Shown piece by piece: positions 54,473 through 64,000 of a stretch of DNA of 64,000 nucleotides. The position numbers and the translations under genes were made by a program. This DNA comes from Akebia trifoliata (lineage: Eukaryota; Streptophyta; Magnoliopsida; Ranunculales; Lardizabalaceae). The stretch spans positions 15,796,248-15,860,247 of the forward strand of contig CM030710.1 in the NCBI GenBank assembly GCA_017979445.1, written 5' to 3'. The notes below the pieces were generated by a model that ran no database searches, was not told the DNA's origin, and saw only the letters and a program-made list of their open reading frames with translations. Every line of letters begins with the position of its first letter. Positions within the stretch are counted from its first letter, which is position 1.

Positions 54473-56739
54473 AATTTTTTTTTAATTTTAATTTTATGGT
54501 TCAATCGGGGGTTATTTAGAACGACCCTAAATAATGAAATATTCGAATCAACATATAAATTGAGAATGGGATGATGATGGTTGGACTATGAATTGTTGCT
54601 TTGGTTTTTATTATTTTTGTTTTTATGTGTGTAGATTTTTTTTTTAAATTTCTTTTTTAGGTGTGCTGATCTGCCCTTAGGCAGTATTATTGTCTTGTTC
54701 AAAACTTTCATTTTTTATTTTTATTTTGCATTTTATTTATTTATTTATTTTATTTTAATTTTAATTTTTTCTATAGGTGTCGATTTGTCTTCTGATAGAA
54801 ACTTTTTTTTTTATGTCAAACTGTCTTTTGACAGTATTATTTTCAAAAAAAAATTTCTTTCTTTCTTTGGGTGTGTGACAGCAAGCAAATTATTTTTTTC
54901 TTTTAACAAAAAAGGGAATTTTGGGTGCTGTTGAAGACAGCAAGTCATATGGGTTTTTAAATTTATTTTTATAAAGGGTGCGTCATTAGTAAAAAATTTT
55001 TTTAAACCCTTAATGTTTTGGCTCAATGGGTGGGGTGTTTTTAGTAAAAAATCGTTTTTCTTGTTTTACCCTTAATATCCCACTTTCTGTCATCTTCCTC
55101 ATCGTCTCCAACAAAGAGACTCATTTTAAATCCCAAATTTTATCATCTTCTTCATCGTCTTTAATAGAGACCGCGGCTTAGTGTCTCATTCCCATCGTTT
55201 TAAACTTTCCATCCCAATCGGTTTACGACCCTAATACTCGAAGAAATTTCTGATTATTTCTCATGTAAACCTGGAATTTTGGAGTCATCGGCTCCATCTT
55301 CATCACCCAAACCAGCAGCCATTTCAACCTTTTATTTTAGATCTAAACCAATCTCCATCCTCCCTTAATTTAAGCACCCAAAAACCAGTCCAAGCATCAC
55401 CTTATTTCATTCTAGTTGAACCGTTAAAACCATTGCCAAAACCGAGCTGAACCGCACCTTCTTCTTCATTGGGTTGCAGTCCCAAAACTGAACGAAAATG
55501 TGTTTCCCTCCTCCACGCTTGCAGCCCTTAACGATCTCAGACCCTACTCTCCATCTCTTACAAACGTAGGAGCAGTCAAACTCGAACTCTCTCACACTGT
55601 GCTTGAACTAACGAATGGTTCTGTGACAACTCTTGGGTCTACGACTTTCTTTTGAATCTGTGATCTAATTACTCAAGAATGAAAATCGATGAAAAAATTG
55701 CAGTAAGGAGAGAATTTCAAATCGAAGGAGCCCTAATTCCTTCTCATTGGTCGACTTCGATAACCATCAATTTGCTTTGGATGAAACTTGGATTATTTGA
55801 TTACACATCTGGGTTGTTTTTCAAAATCGATTTTATTTCTGATGACGGATGTCATGAAGTTCTTTGAAGATAGTCACTTATATGATTACTAATATTTTGG
55901 CTTAGGAAGGAAAGGGTTTTAAATTCCACTTAGTTTGGGTATTTTTCTAGTGTATGTGTTGCTGATGTTAACTTGCTTGTCTTAGCTTGTTGTTAAAATG
56001 ATTCATTTGGTTTTTTTTTAATCATCTGTAAATGGGCTGGTTTAAGTCTGATTTTGAAATTTTTTTTTTCCGGAGAAATGGACTCACTAGCAGCCCCTCT
56101 TTATTGTAATGGTGTTGAAGAAGGATTTTTTTTTTTTGCCACACCAACTTTATACCTATGGTACCACATTCGAATTATTTGTTAAATCTGTTTTGGTTGC
56201 AAACGTATGAGATGGTGTAGCAATAAAACTTTTCTTGTTTTCTTTTTTATTTTAGATTGATTTTTTTTAGGTTCTTTTAATGATTAGTAATAGTTTTCCT
56301 TTAATTTTTTTTCTTCTAATTTGCTTAAAAATAATAGTCTTTTTGTTCATCTTTGTTTTTTATTTATTTATTTATTTTTTGTTTCGTTTTTGTTGGATTG
56401 TTTTGGTTTTTAAATTTTTTTTTTCTCAACAATTATCATTCTATTCTCAACTTAATATTCTTTGACAATCTCGATTTGGTTAGGGTCACTCAAAGTAACC
56501 CTTAACTGAACCATAAAAATTATAAAAGAAAAGATTGTGCTTGTAGCAATGATTGAATCTAATTTATTATTCCATGCCATATTCATTGATTGGTTTGCCA
56601 CAATCATAGTTGATATATATTTCTGATGTGCTTACTTTGATTTATGGTATGAATTTTGAATGCTTCGATTAATATTCATGTGGAATCTATGTTGTAATGG
56701 TTTGATTTTGGCAATGGGCCATTTATTTAAAAAAGGCCC
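54058..56739 (+). other. Leader of element IV with (AT)n microsatellite
   Basis: An AT-rich leader. The first kilobase parallels the leader of element V (58496-59300). A pure AT dinucleotide run of about 70 bp lies at 54404-54473. CTGT(C/T)...GACAG words (short stem-loops) recur at 54660-54950. No gene is recognised; a 62-codon frame at 55679 has no known relative. Confidence 0.7.
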
Positions 56740-58476
56740 TGTAGACACCCCATTTTTGCATCCGCCTGATTAATCAACTCGTCAATCCGATCGCAAGGAT
56801 TCCCAATGATGGATGTGTATTCCATTGCTTTACTTTGTTACCAGATTTGTTTCAGAAATCCAGATGAGGTATCTCGAATTGACAAAACCTTAGAAACCAC
56901 GCTACGCTAAGAAAGTACGACCCCAGAAACATAGAAATCATCATCTTGCAAACCAAAAAGAAGCTTAACGATAAAAATCACTAAAAATTACCAAATTACC
57001 AAAATACCCCTAACCTCAAAACAACCCTAGAGCCTACGTTACGCTTAGGAAAACCCATTCGAACACATAAAATGACAAATCGGAACCAAATAAATCATTT
57101 CACCAATTTTAACAGAATTTGACAAAATTACGAAAATGCCCCTCATTAAGTTCACAATCATTTCACACAACAATTTTCATAAATAACAAAAACTAATATT
57201 TTCATTGAATTCCTTACGAAAAATCGATTCTAAAACATCCTAGAACATTAAAAACCGACTTAAAACGTGAAAAGTCCTCTCCGGGGGCAAAACGGTAATT
57301 TCACAATTTTCATAATTAAAAAATTCGAAATTAATAAATAAAACATTAAATAATTAAAGTGAAACATTAATGAAATTAATTTAAAAATTTGAACCTAAAA
57401 AATCGATTAATCGGACTCTCAGGCAAAATTGTTGAGGGTTCGTGGGGTATTTCTTTAAGGACCCCTCCATCTGGGGGTCCAAAGAATTAAAGAAATAATG
57501 GAGGGGCCTTCTCCAAAAATTTAAAGTAAATCAAGCAAGACTGAAGTCAAGGTATTAAAGTCAATCAAATGAAACTGAAGTCAAAATTAAAGTCAATTAA
57601 GCAAGACTAAAGTCAAGATATTGAAAGTCGATCAATTAAGACTAAAGTCAAAACATTAAAAGTCAATCAAATAAGACCAAAAGTCATAATAGAATTCTAA
57701 TTAAATAATAACTCTATCTAATAGAGTTCTAATTAAAAAACAATTCTACCTAAAACAATTCTAATTAAAACACAATTCTACCTAAAACAAGTCAAACTAA
57801 AACACAACTCTAATTAAAAGATCTCTAATTAAACACTAACTCTATCCAAATCAACCCCTAAAAACATCTATAAATAGAGGTGCTCACACCCTATTTTCGT
57901 ATCAAATCATAAACCCTAAGAGAAGTAGGTCTAGAAGCTCCCCTAGCTCCCCATAAACCCTAGTTTTGGAGCTCCAACTCCTTACCTAACATCCCTCCTT
58001 CAATTTTAGTCTAGAAAACACCTAAAATCCCTCCAAAAACACCCCAAAATCCACAAAAAACTTGAAGAGTTCAGATCCAAAAACAAGGAGATACCTTGAT
58101 CTAGGAGATCCGAAGTCAAATCCGGAGACAGAACGAAGCAAGGGAGTACAGTACAAGAAGCTCTTTTTGTTAGATCTGAGGGAACAAAATCCTTGCTATC
58201 GGAAAGGTATGTAATTTTTTTATTTTTATCTAGGTTTTTAGCAATGTGATATATTTGGGAAGTTAGTAGAGACCGGCTTTGGCCGGGCGGGGTTGGTGCC
58301 TAACACCTTCCAACCCCGTAACATGATCCCCGAATTCAGATTTTTTGTGGTAGATTAGTTCTTTTTATCCATGTTAGAGTCAGTTTGGTTCCTAGACCAC
58401 AATAACTAGGTGGCGACTCCCAAACCTCAAGAGTCAAAAGCGGATCCGCGCACCCCGCGGATCGAGGGCGCTTTCA
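56740..58476 (+). repeat. 5' LTR of element V
   Basis: 1,737 bp, TGTAGACACC...GGCGCTTTCA, the best-preserved family B LTR here. U3 contains GACTAAAGTCAA-type repeats (57530-57670). The U5 end has a perfect hairpin GATCCGCG-CACCC-CGCGGATC (58443-58463). Confidence 0.93.
57869..57877 (+). promoter_or_regulatory. TATA box of the element V LTR
   Basis: TATAAATAG in the conserved family B position. Confidence 0.65.
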
Positions 58477-58477
58477 G

Positions 58478-58495
58478 TGGCGACTCCACTGGGGA
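58478..58495 (+). other. Primer-binding site of element V
   Basis: TGGCGACTCCACTGGGGA, one base after the LTR. Confidence 0.82.
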
Positions 58496-59037
58496 CATTG
58501 AGGATCAAACTTGAAAAACCCCGAGTATGGGAACATTGCCAATGACCTAGTTTTTATTTTATTTTATTTTACTTATTTTTTTTTTAGTTGATTCTATTTA
58601 ATTTTTAGTTAGTTTGTTTTTATTGCTCGTTTATCATTTTTTATATTGGTGGGTTTAATCATTAATTTCGGTTCAACTTCGAATATGTCATTCTAGCATA
58701 GTTCAATCGAGAGTCATTTAGGGTGACTTTAAATAATGATATCAAACGTGAACGGATAATTGTATTGAGGGTGGAATGATGATCATTGAGGAAAGAATGA
58801 TGAAATAAAAAAGGATTTTTTTTTTTTATATATTTTTCCTTTTGGGGGGGGGGATGTCGACCCGTTTTTGGATAACAAAAGATTGTTTTTTTTTGGAAAC
58901 GTGTTTGATGTGTTATTTGATAACGTTTTTTTTTTAAAAAAATGAAAATTTTTTTGATTAATTGGTTATTTTTCATAGGTGTTCGATTTTCTTTAGTGAG
59001 CACGACATGCTGTCCATTGACAGCATATAGGATTTCA

Positions 59038-59087
<50 letters not shown>

Positions 59088-60480
59088 ATTTCTGTCGGCA
59101 GAAACTGTTGGGGGGGTGTGCATAGTAAATCGATTAATTATTTCGGGTGCTGTTAATAAAAAATCCGTTTTGTTTATTTCCATTCAACCCTTAAAATTTT
59201 TTTTTTAAAAAAAAGAAAACCATCATCTTCTTCGTTCGGTTCTACTGTCTCAACAGAGACTCGAAAAACCTTGCTCCTCAAAGGTTTTTAACCCACCTCT
59301 TGGCTCATTAATCTCGGCTGATTTAAGGATCAACCGTTTGAGTTTTGCATTCGTCCTGATTATTGATTGATCAACGATGGATTAACGGACTGGTATGGGG
59401 CGCTGTTACCTGAATTACTTCGCATCTTCTTCGCTCAAAATCGTTCCATGTCTCGACTTTAATGGCTGTTCTTGATCAGCTGTTCTTGTAAAAAAGATAC
59501 CTCTGATCTCGATCGAATGTGGAGATCTTTTTGAAGATTGGTTGAATAACGGTTTCTCACTCTTCTTCTTTCAAGTAAAAGTCTCCAATCACCATTAGAG
59601 AAGGTCGTAGAGAGATTCCTCTCATCACAGTACTAAAATGGCGAACAATTCGTCGAAAAATCCCACGTTACAGGCTGATCTCGACGCTGGCCTGCTGTTA
59701 TAGGATGATCTCGACGATTAACCTTCTGATCTCGACGATTAACCTGCTGATCTCGACGATTAAGTTGCTGTTATAGGTTGATCTCGACGTTGAGCTCGAC
59801 GTTGAGCTGCTGTTGAGCTCGACGTTATCCTGCTGTTTTAAAACAGCAAGGCCGATCTCGACATGTGCCGGATGAGTTCGATTATTGGCAGCGGCGTATA
59901 ATCTGTCTCACAAAATTATCTTGGTTTTTTTTAAGATCAATTTGTTTTCTAAAAAAGGGGGAAAATCAAAATAAAAAAATAAAGAGTAGAAAGTTTTTAA
60001 AAAAAAAAGGGAAGTTAAAAAAAAATAATGAAATCAAAATTTTTAAATGTTGCTAATGGCGACATATGCTCAAGTTGTTTTGTTTTTTGAATTTCCTTGA
60101 TTGGGCTAAATTTTTTTTTTTTTTTTTTTAAATAAAAAAATAAAAAAAATGATGAACAAAACCATCCTCTTTATTTCATTGATCATTATTATACCCTTAA
60201 TTCGAAATTTTTAGAAATTTTGAATTATTTTTGGTCGCCCCAAAATAATCTTGATTGGACTATATAAACTTAGGTGAGACTTGGAATCATGAGCTTATTT
60301 CCATGGTTCGGACCATATTGTTAATTCATGATAATTGCCTATTTAATATGCTATAGTGTCATTGGGAATGCATGTTTGATGTTGGTCATAATGTTGATCA
60401 TGATTAAATGTTTATGTGATTAGAATTGTGTTCATGTTAAATATCAATATAATTCATGTTACAATGATTGGTTTGATTAG
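58496..60480 (+). other. Leader of element V, first part
   Basis: AT-rich, with a run of 39 A at 59043-59081. At 59683-59862 a degenerate ~20-bp repeat (CTGATCTCGACGATTAACC type) alternates with CTGCTGTTATAGG, and at 59831-59848 there is a perfect 18-bp palindrome TGCTGTTTTAAAACAGCA. No gene is recognised. Confidence 0.7.
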
Positions 60481-61340
60481 GCCATGGGCCCATTTGTTTG
60501 AAAAGGCCCCGGGCACACCCCACCCTTCTTTGCACACACCACATGCACGTTTACCGCTTTACTCACTTACACGTCCCATTTAGCCAACGTGGCACTAGTG
60601 CGTGGCCCGGTCTCTTCGGAGATGCGACGTCATTCATGAAACCCACAACTCCAGTCACGTACCTTAGGGTATATCGAACTGGGGCATCAATACCGTCTGA
60701 TCAGGTGATTCTGAGAGACATATTGATGCACCCAGGCTGGGGCGACCTGAGCCTTTGTCCTATTGTGAGCCACACAGTCACATGTCCCGATTGCCAACGT
60801 AGTACTAGTACGTGGTCGGTCCCCTCGTGGGATGCCAAACCATTTATGAAAGCTACAACTCTTGACTCGTACCCGTAGGTATAAAAGGTAATCTAAGTAT
60901 ATCAATTGCACTTCTTGGTCAAAATCGGTGCCTAAGCAAGATCTTGCCCCGCTGTACCCTACTGTACGAGGGGATAGACTACGTCTATTCTAGACGAGAG
61001 GTATTTAAGTGGGCTCTTGCTCAGCATTGTGCGCCACCTCTCAACTGGAGATCAAACTGGCTGTTTTTGGCTTCAGAGAAGTGAATTGAGGTTTTAGATT
61101 ATCACTTATACGGTATATCAAACCAAGTCACCACGTATCGAAAGGTATATAGGTGTGCTTGGGCAAGGGTGGCCAGATAAAAATGCATTGCATGTAGTAA
61201 GCCTAGAGTCTAGAAACCTTTCCCATAGGTCACGACTCGAACTTATCGTGGGTGTTCTCGGGTTGTTTATTGAATGAATGCCTGTTGTTGGATGAATGTA
61301 TGTGAGTGATGTGAATGATGAGATCAAAGTGCATGATTGT
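60481..61340 (+). repeat. Leader of element V with a ~210-bp duplicated module
   Basis: Two diverged copies begin at about 60571 and 60781, each with CCAACGT, a palindromic core (GCACTAGTGC or GTACTAGTAC) and later a GTA(C/G)...GTATA stretch. The same arrangement is found in element III (35270-35640) on the other strand. The part around 60975-61090 also occurs in element I (14136-14290). Confidence 0.7.
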
Positions 61341-62689
61341 CCTCAAGGATCAAAGAAATTTTATTTTTGAAAATTAAAATGGGTGCACCGATCCAATAAA
61401 AAAATCTATTCTTTTACAATAATGACCCAGTCCATCCCGATCCAACAATCATGATGGACCAGGCCATTTAAATCAAAATGGAAATCGAATTTTCAAAGAA
61501 GAAAAAGAAAGTATTTTCTAGGAAAAAATGTTTTTCAAAAGAAGTATTTTCCAGAAAAAGTGTTATTCTCTAGAAAAAATGTTTTCTAAGGAAAAAATGT
61601 TTTCTAGAAAATGTTTTCCATAAGAACAAGATTTTCCAAGAGAAAATGTTTTCCAAATAAAAACTATTTTTCAAAGAAAAAATGTTTTCCAGAAGAAAAT
61701 ATTTTCCAAAAGAAAAGAAAATGAAGGAAAAATGGTTTACAAAAGATATATATTTGCATGAAAAATTATTGAAATATGTTTGAAGTTGTTATTCAATGAA
61801 AACATTATTTGTCAATATTTTTCAAGAGTGCAGTAAAATTATTTTTCTTCTGAATAATCATTAAATGGATGGATTGGTGCACAAAATTCAATAAAATCTC
61901 AGGGTTCATTGAAAATGTTATCAAGGGGGTGACACTGAAATTGGCTAAATTCATCTTCAAAGAGGTTTAAGGGTTATCATTGTATCTAAGCTCAATCGTC
62001 CATCGTCTAGGTAGGGTTGTGAATCCGATCAGTTAAAGTAAACGTCAATATCAAGTCAATAGTCAGAAATGACCTCAGAATTTCTCAACATCGCCCAGTT
62101 GTGCCCTAAAGATCATAGTGCTTCAATCCTACCGGTTGTAAGTAATATCTCAGTCCTCAGTCCTAATCAAACTCATGTGGGTACTTGCCTTGAATTTTCA
62201 TAAGTCATTTGGGTTAGTTCAAGTCCTTTTTTCTAGCAAGGTCATGTCTTCCTTAGATTGAGCCTACTCTTTCTTATTGAGTCAAGTTAGTTCGTCGAGT
62301 TTATAGAGGTGTCTGTCGCCCCTTCTGAATTGATCGTACAAAATTTTTTTTTGAATATCTCGAGCGTATTAACGAATTAACTAATAATCTAGATTCAAAG
62401 ACAAGAAGATAAGAGTCGGGCTCAAGAAAGCAAAGGTCATTGACCTCGGAACAGAAATAAATTCCTAAAGAGATTCAAATAGAAACCATCTTATCTCTAG
62501 AGGAACACAAGGGGATAATGAATTTTCTCAGAAATTTCAAAAGACTTGTTCGTGTGATCATATGAGGGTATGTTAGGTACAAGCTTGAGTGTTGTTCAAC
62601 ATGGACTAGATACTCGTCTATATCAATGGAATTAAAGAAGATGTTATAAAATGTATCAGTGCTATCTTCACTACATCTTAAGTTGGAAA
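61341..62689 (+). other. Leader of element V, second part
   Basis: Noncoding. 61490-61740 is a degenerate short repeat of GAAAAAATGTTTTC(C/T)A words, matching 34480-34660 in element III. Nothing else is recognised. Confidence 0.6.
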
Positions 62690-63390
62690 TCGCATATTAT
62701 CAATCGATATGGGGATACCTTTTGAATTGATATTTGATAATGGGTTGTACATCAAAGCTTAAGTTGTTACTCTATATTTAAAGTTCAAGATCCGGCATCA
62801 CACATTATCTCTCTACCATCCTCAGATTAATGAAAGGTTGAAGCAGCTAGTAAAAAATCTCAAAACAATCATCAGGGAAATGTGTCAATCACATCAGGAT
62901 TAGTTAGAAAAGTTACCATTCACACTAGGGGCACATCTTACTTCAATGCTATCTTATATTGGAGCTATTCCCTACTCCTTAGTGTATGGCATGGAAGCAG
63001 TTTTGCCAGTTGAAATGGAAATTTCGTCTCTCAGGGTCTTGTTGGAAAATCATTTGTTAGAAACAGATTGGGTTCATCAGCAGTATGAAGAATTAAACTA
63101 CATAGAAGAAAACAAGTTAAAGCCCTGTACCACGTGCAAGCTTATCTAAGAAGAGTCACCTGTGCATTTGACAAGAAGGTCAAAGCTCATCATTTACAAG
63201 TCAAAGATTTAACTATCAGACTTCAAAGAAAATTGAACACTCCTCATCGACTATAGGAGAAAGTCTAAATTGGAGGAATTCATTCATTAAGGAAATACTG
63301 TCTGGAAAAGTCGTCAGATTTCAAGATCATGATGGAGGTGAACTACCAGAACCAACCAACCTTGACCAGATCAAGCGGTACTACATTTAA
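62690..63390 (+). pseudogene. Integrase fragment of element V
   Basis: Broken remains of a Tat integrase. Around 62700-62740 is a FELI-F-DNG-like segment with the second catalytic Asp. Around 62815-62870 is YHPQINERLKQLVKNLKTII, where the catalytic Glu region would be. Then comes an open stretch, 62946-63149 (YSLVYGMEAVLPVEMEISSL, then LNYIEENKL), and frame-shifted C-terminal sequence to about 63390. No finger or first catalytic Asp is seen and there are several stops, so no protein is expected. Confidence 0.8.
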
Positions 63391-64000
63391 GGAGGCCATC
63401 TTTGGCCGAATCAATCCTCATATTACCCAGTTACCCTGTTCAACATATCCTTTCTCAACCCTTTGTAGCCTTTTCAAAAAAAATGAATGATGCCTTTTTT
63501 CTTTCTCAGCCCGATCACCTAACCTAGGGGAGGGAAACTTCGAACTACGTTTTGGTCTGATCCCAAAATTTTGGGGTACGTAGGCAACCTGAGAAGTCAC
63601 TTCAGGCCCGATCACATCAAAATAAAAAAAATCTATTTCCCCACACAAAAAATCAAAAAAAAAAAAAAAATTCAAAAGAGAAAGAAATATCATCCAAAAT
63701 GGGGAAGAAAATTCAAGAAAAAAGTTTAAATGAAATGCCACACAAGGGGCATTTGGGTTTTTGAGCCTCAAAATCCCTTTCTTTTTTATACCCAGTCCTA
63801 AGCCTACCTATAAAAGTCCTCCTAAGTACCGTGCGAAAATTCAAGGAAGATAGCAAAACATGATCAGGCAGTAACTCCAGAAGTTCAGAGAAAAAAAAAT
63901 AAAAAGATAAAAAATGATGAAGCTTGCTAAGTTGAAAACCTGAAAAGGGCGACTTAGGCAAAAATTAAGGCAAGCTCGCAAGGTTGAAAATCTGAAAGGA
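63391..64000 (+). other. Element V 3' noncoding region, to the window edge
   Basis: Homologous to element III 32250-32960 (other strand); no gene. A-rich around 63625-63720. Confidence 0.65.

Larger units (their letters stand above)
52340..56739 (+). mobile_element. Tat-like element IV (family B), 5' part
   Basis: It begins TGTAGACACC inside the RNase H of element II; the preceding GCTGG (52335-52339) should be its left target duplication. A 5' LTR and primer site are followed by 2.7 kb of leader, which is then cut by element V. The rest, including its 3' LTR, would lie to the right of element V, outside the window. Confidence 0.87.
56740..64000 (+). mobile_element. Tat-like element V (family B), incomplete at the window edge
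   Basis: It starts TGTAGACACCCC at 56740 after GGCCC (56735-56739, the presumed target duplication) within the leader of element IV. LTR, primer site, long leader and integrase debris are present; the 3' tandem-repeat region and 3' LTR would follow to the right. Like element III it lacks gag, protease and RT. Confidence 0.87.

Noticed and set aside
54404..54473. AT dinucleotide run as a regulatory element
   Set aside because: A pure microsatellite; its length may also be an assembly estimate.
58662..59183. 173-codon minus-strand open frame
   Set aside because: It runs through the 39-A tract as poly-Phe in a noncoding leader; composition only.

Overview
The window is nuclear DNA from a flowering plant, most likely a eudicot. 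It holds one ordinary plant gene end (a DUF247 / UPF0481 membrane protein, at the left edge). Almost everything else is LTR retrotransposons of the plant Ty1/copia and Ty3/gypsy Tat (Ogre-like) lineages. It is AT-rich and low in genes, and I could not narrow the species further. There are no bacterial-type genes, rRNA or tRNA genes or CRISPR arrays.

Layout. (1) 1-1428: 3' part of a two-exon DUF247 gene and its downstream flank. (2) 1429-8839: a structurally complete Ty1/copia element on the minus strand, with 386-bp LTRs differing at one position, ATTCC target duplications and an initiator-Met primer site, but with a broken reading frame. (3) 8845-11457: noncoding flank plus an old plus-strand copia remnant. 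(4) 11458 to the right edge: a nest of Tat elements whose order can be read from 5-bp target duplications. Element II (family A, minus) starts at 11458 and runs past the window. Element I (family A, plus, 12271-38238, target duplication ATGAG) sits inside the 3' LTR of element II. Element III (family B, minus, 28188-38178, target duplication GATGG) sits inside the 3' LTR of element I. Element IV (family B, plus) cuts the RNase H region of element II at 52340. Element V (family B, plus) cuts the leader of element IV at 56740 and runs off the right edge.

How the genes fit together. Family A carries gag, protease with a G-patch-like tail, RT, RNase H, a second (archaeal-type) RNase H and integrase. 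Downstream of integrase, on the opposite strand, it carries one or two extra intron-containing genes. Element II keeps both: a multi-exon plant-mobile-domain (PMD) gene at 43912-46503 and a two-exon DUF7745/PMD-like gene at 47382-48954. Each is preceded by an array of short hairpins and a CT-rich leader, which suggests duplicated promoter modules. Element I keeps only the second gene, without its 5' end, after an internal deletion of about 7 kb. Adding that back implies a parent element of about 23 kb. Family B elements have lost nearly all coding capacity (only integrase debris remains) and look non-autonomous. All coding regions of the nested elements carry stops, frameshifts or active-site changes.

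Calls rest on reading motifs, repeats and duplications by eye. No alignment or database search was run.
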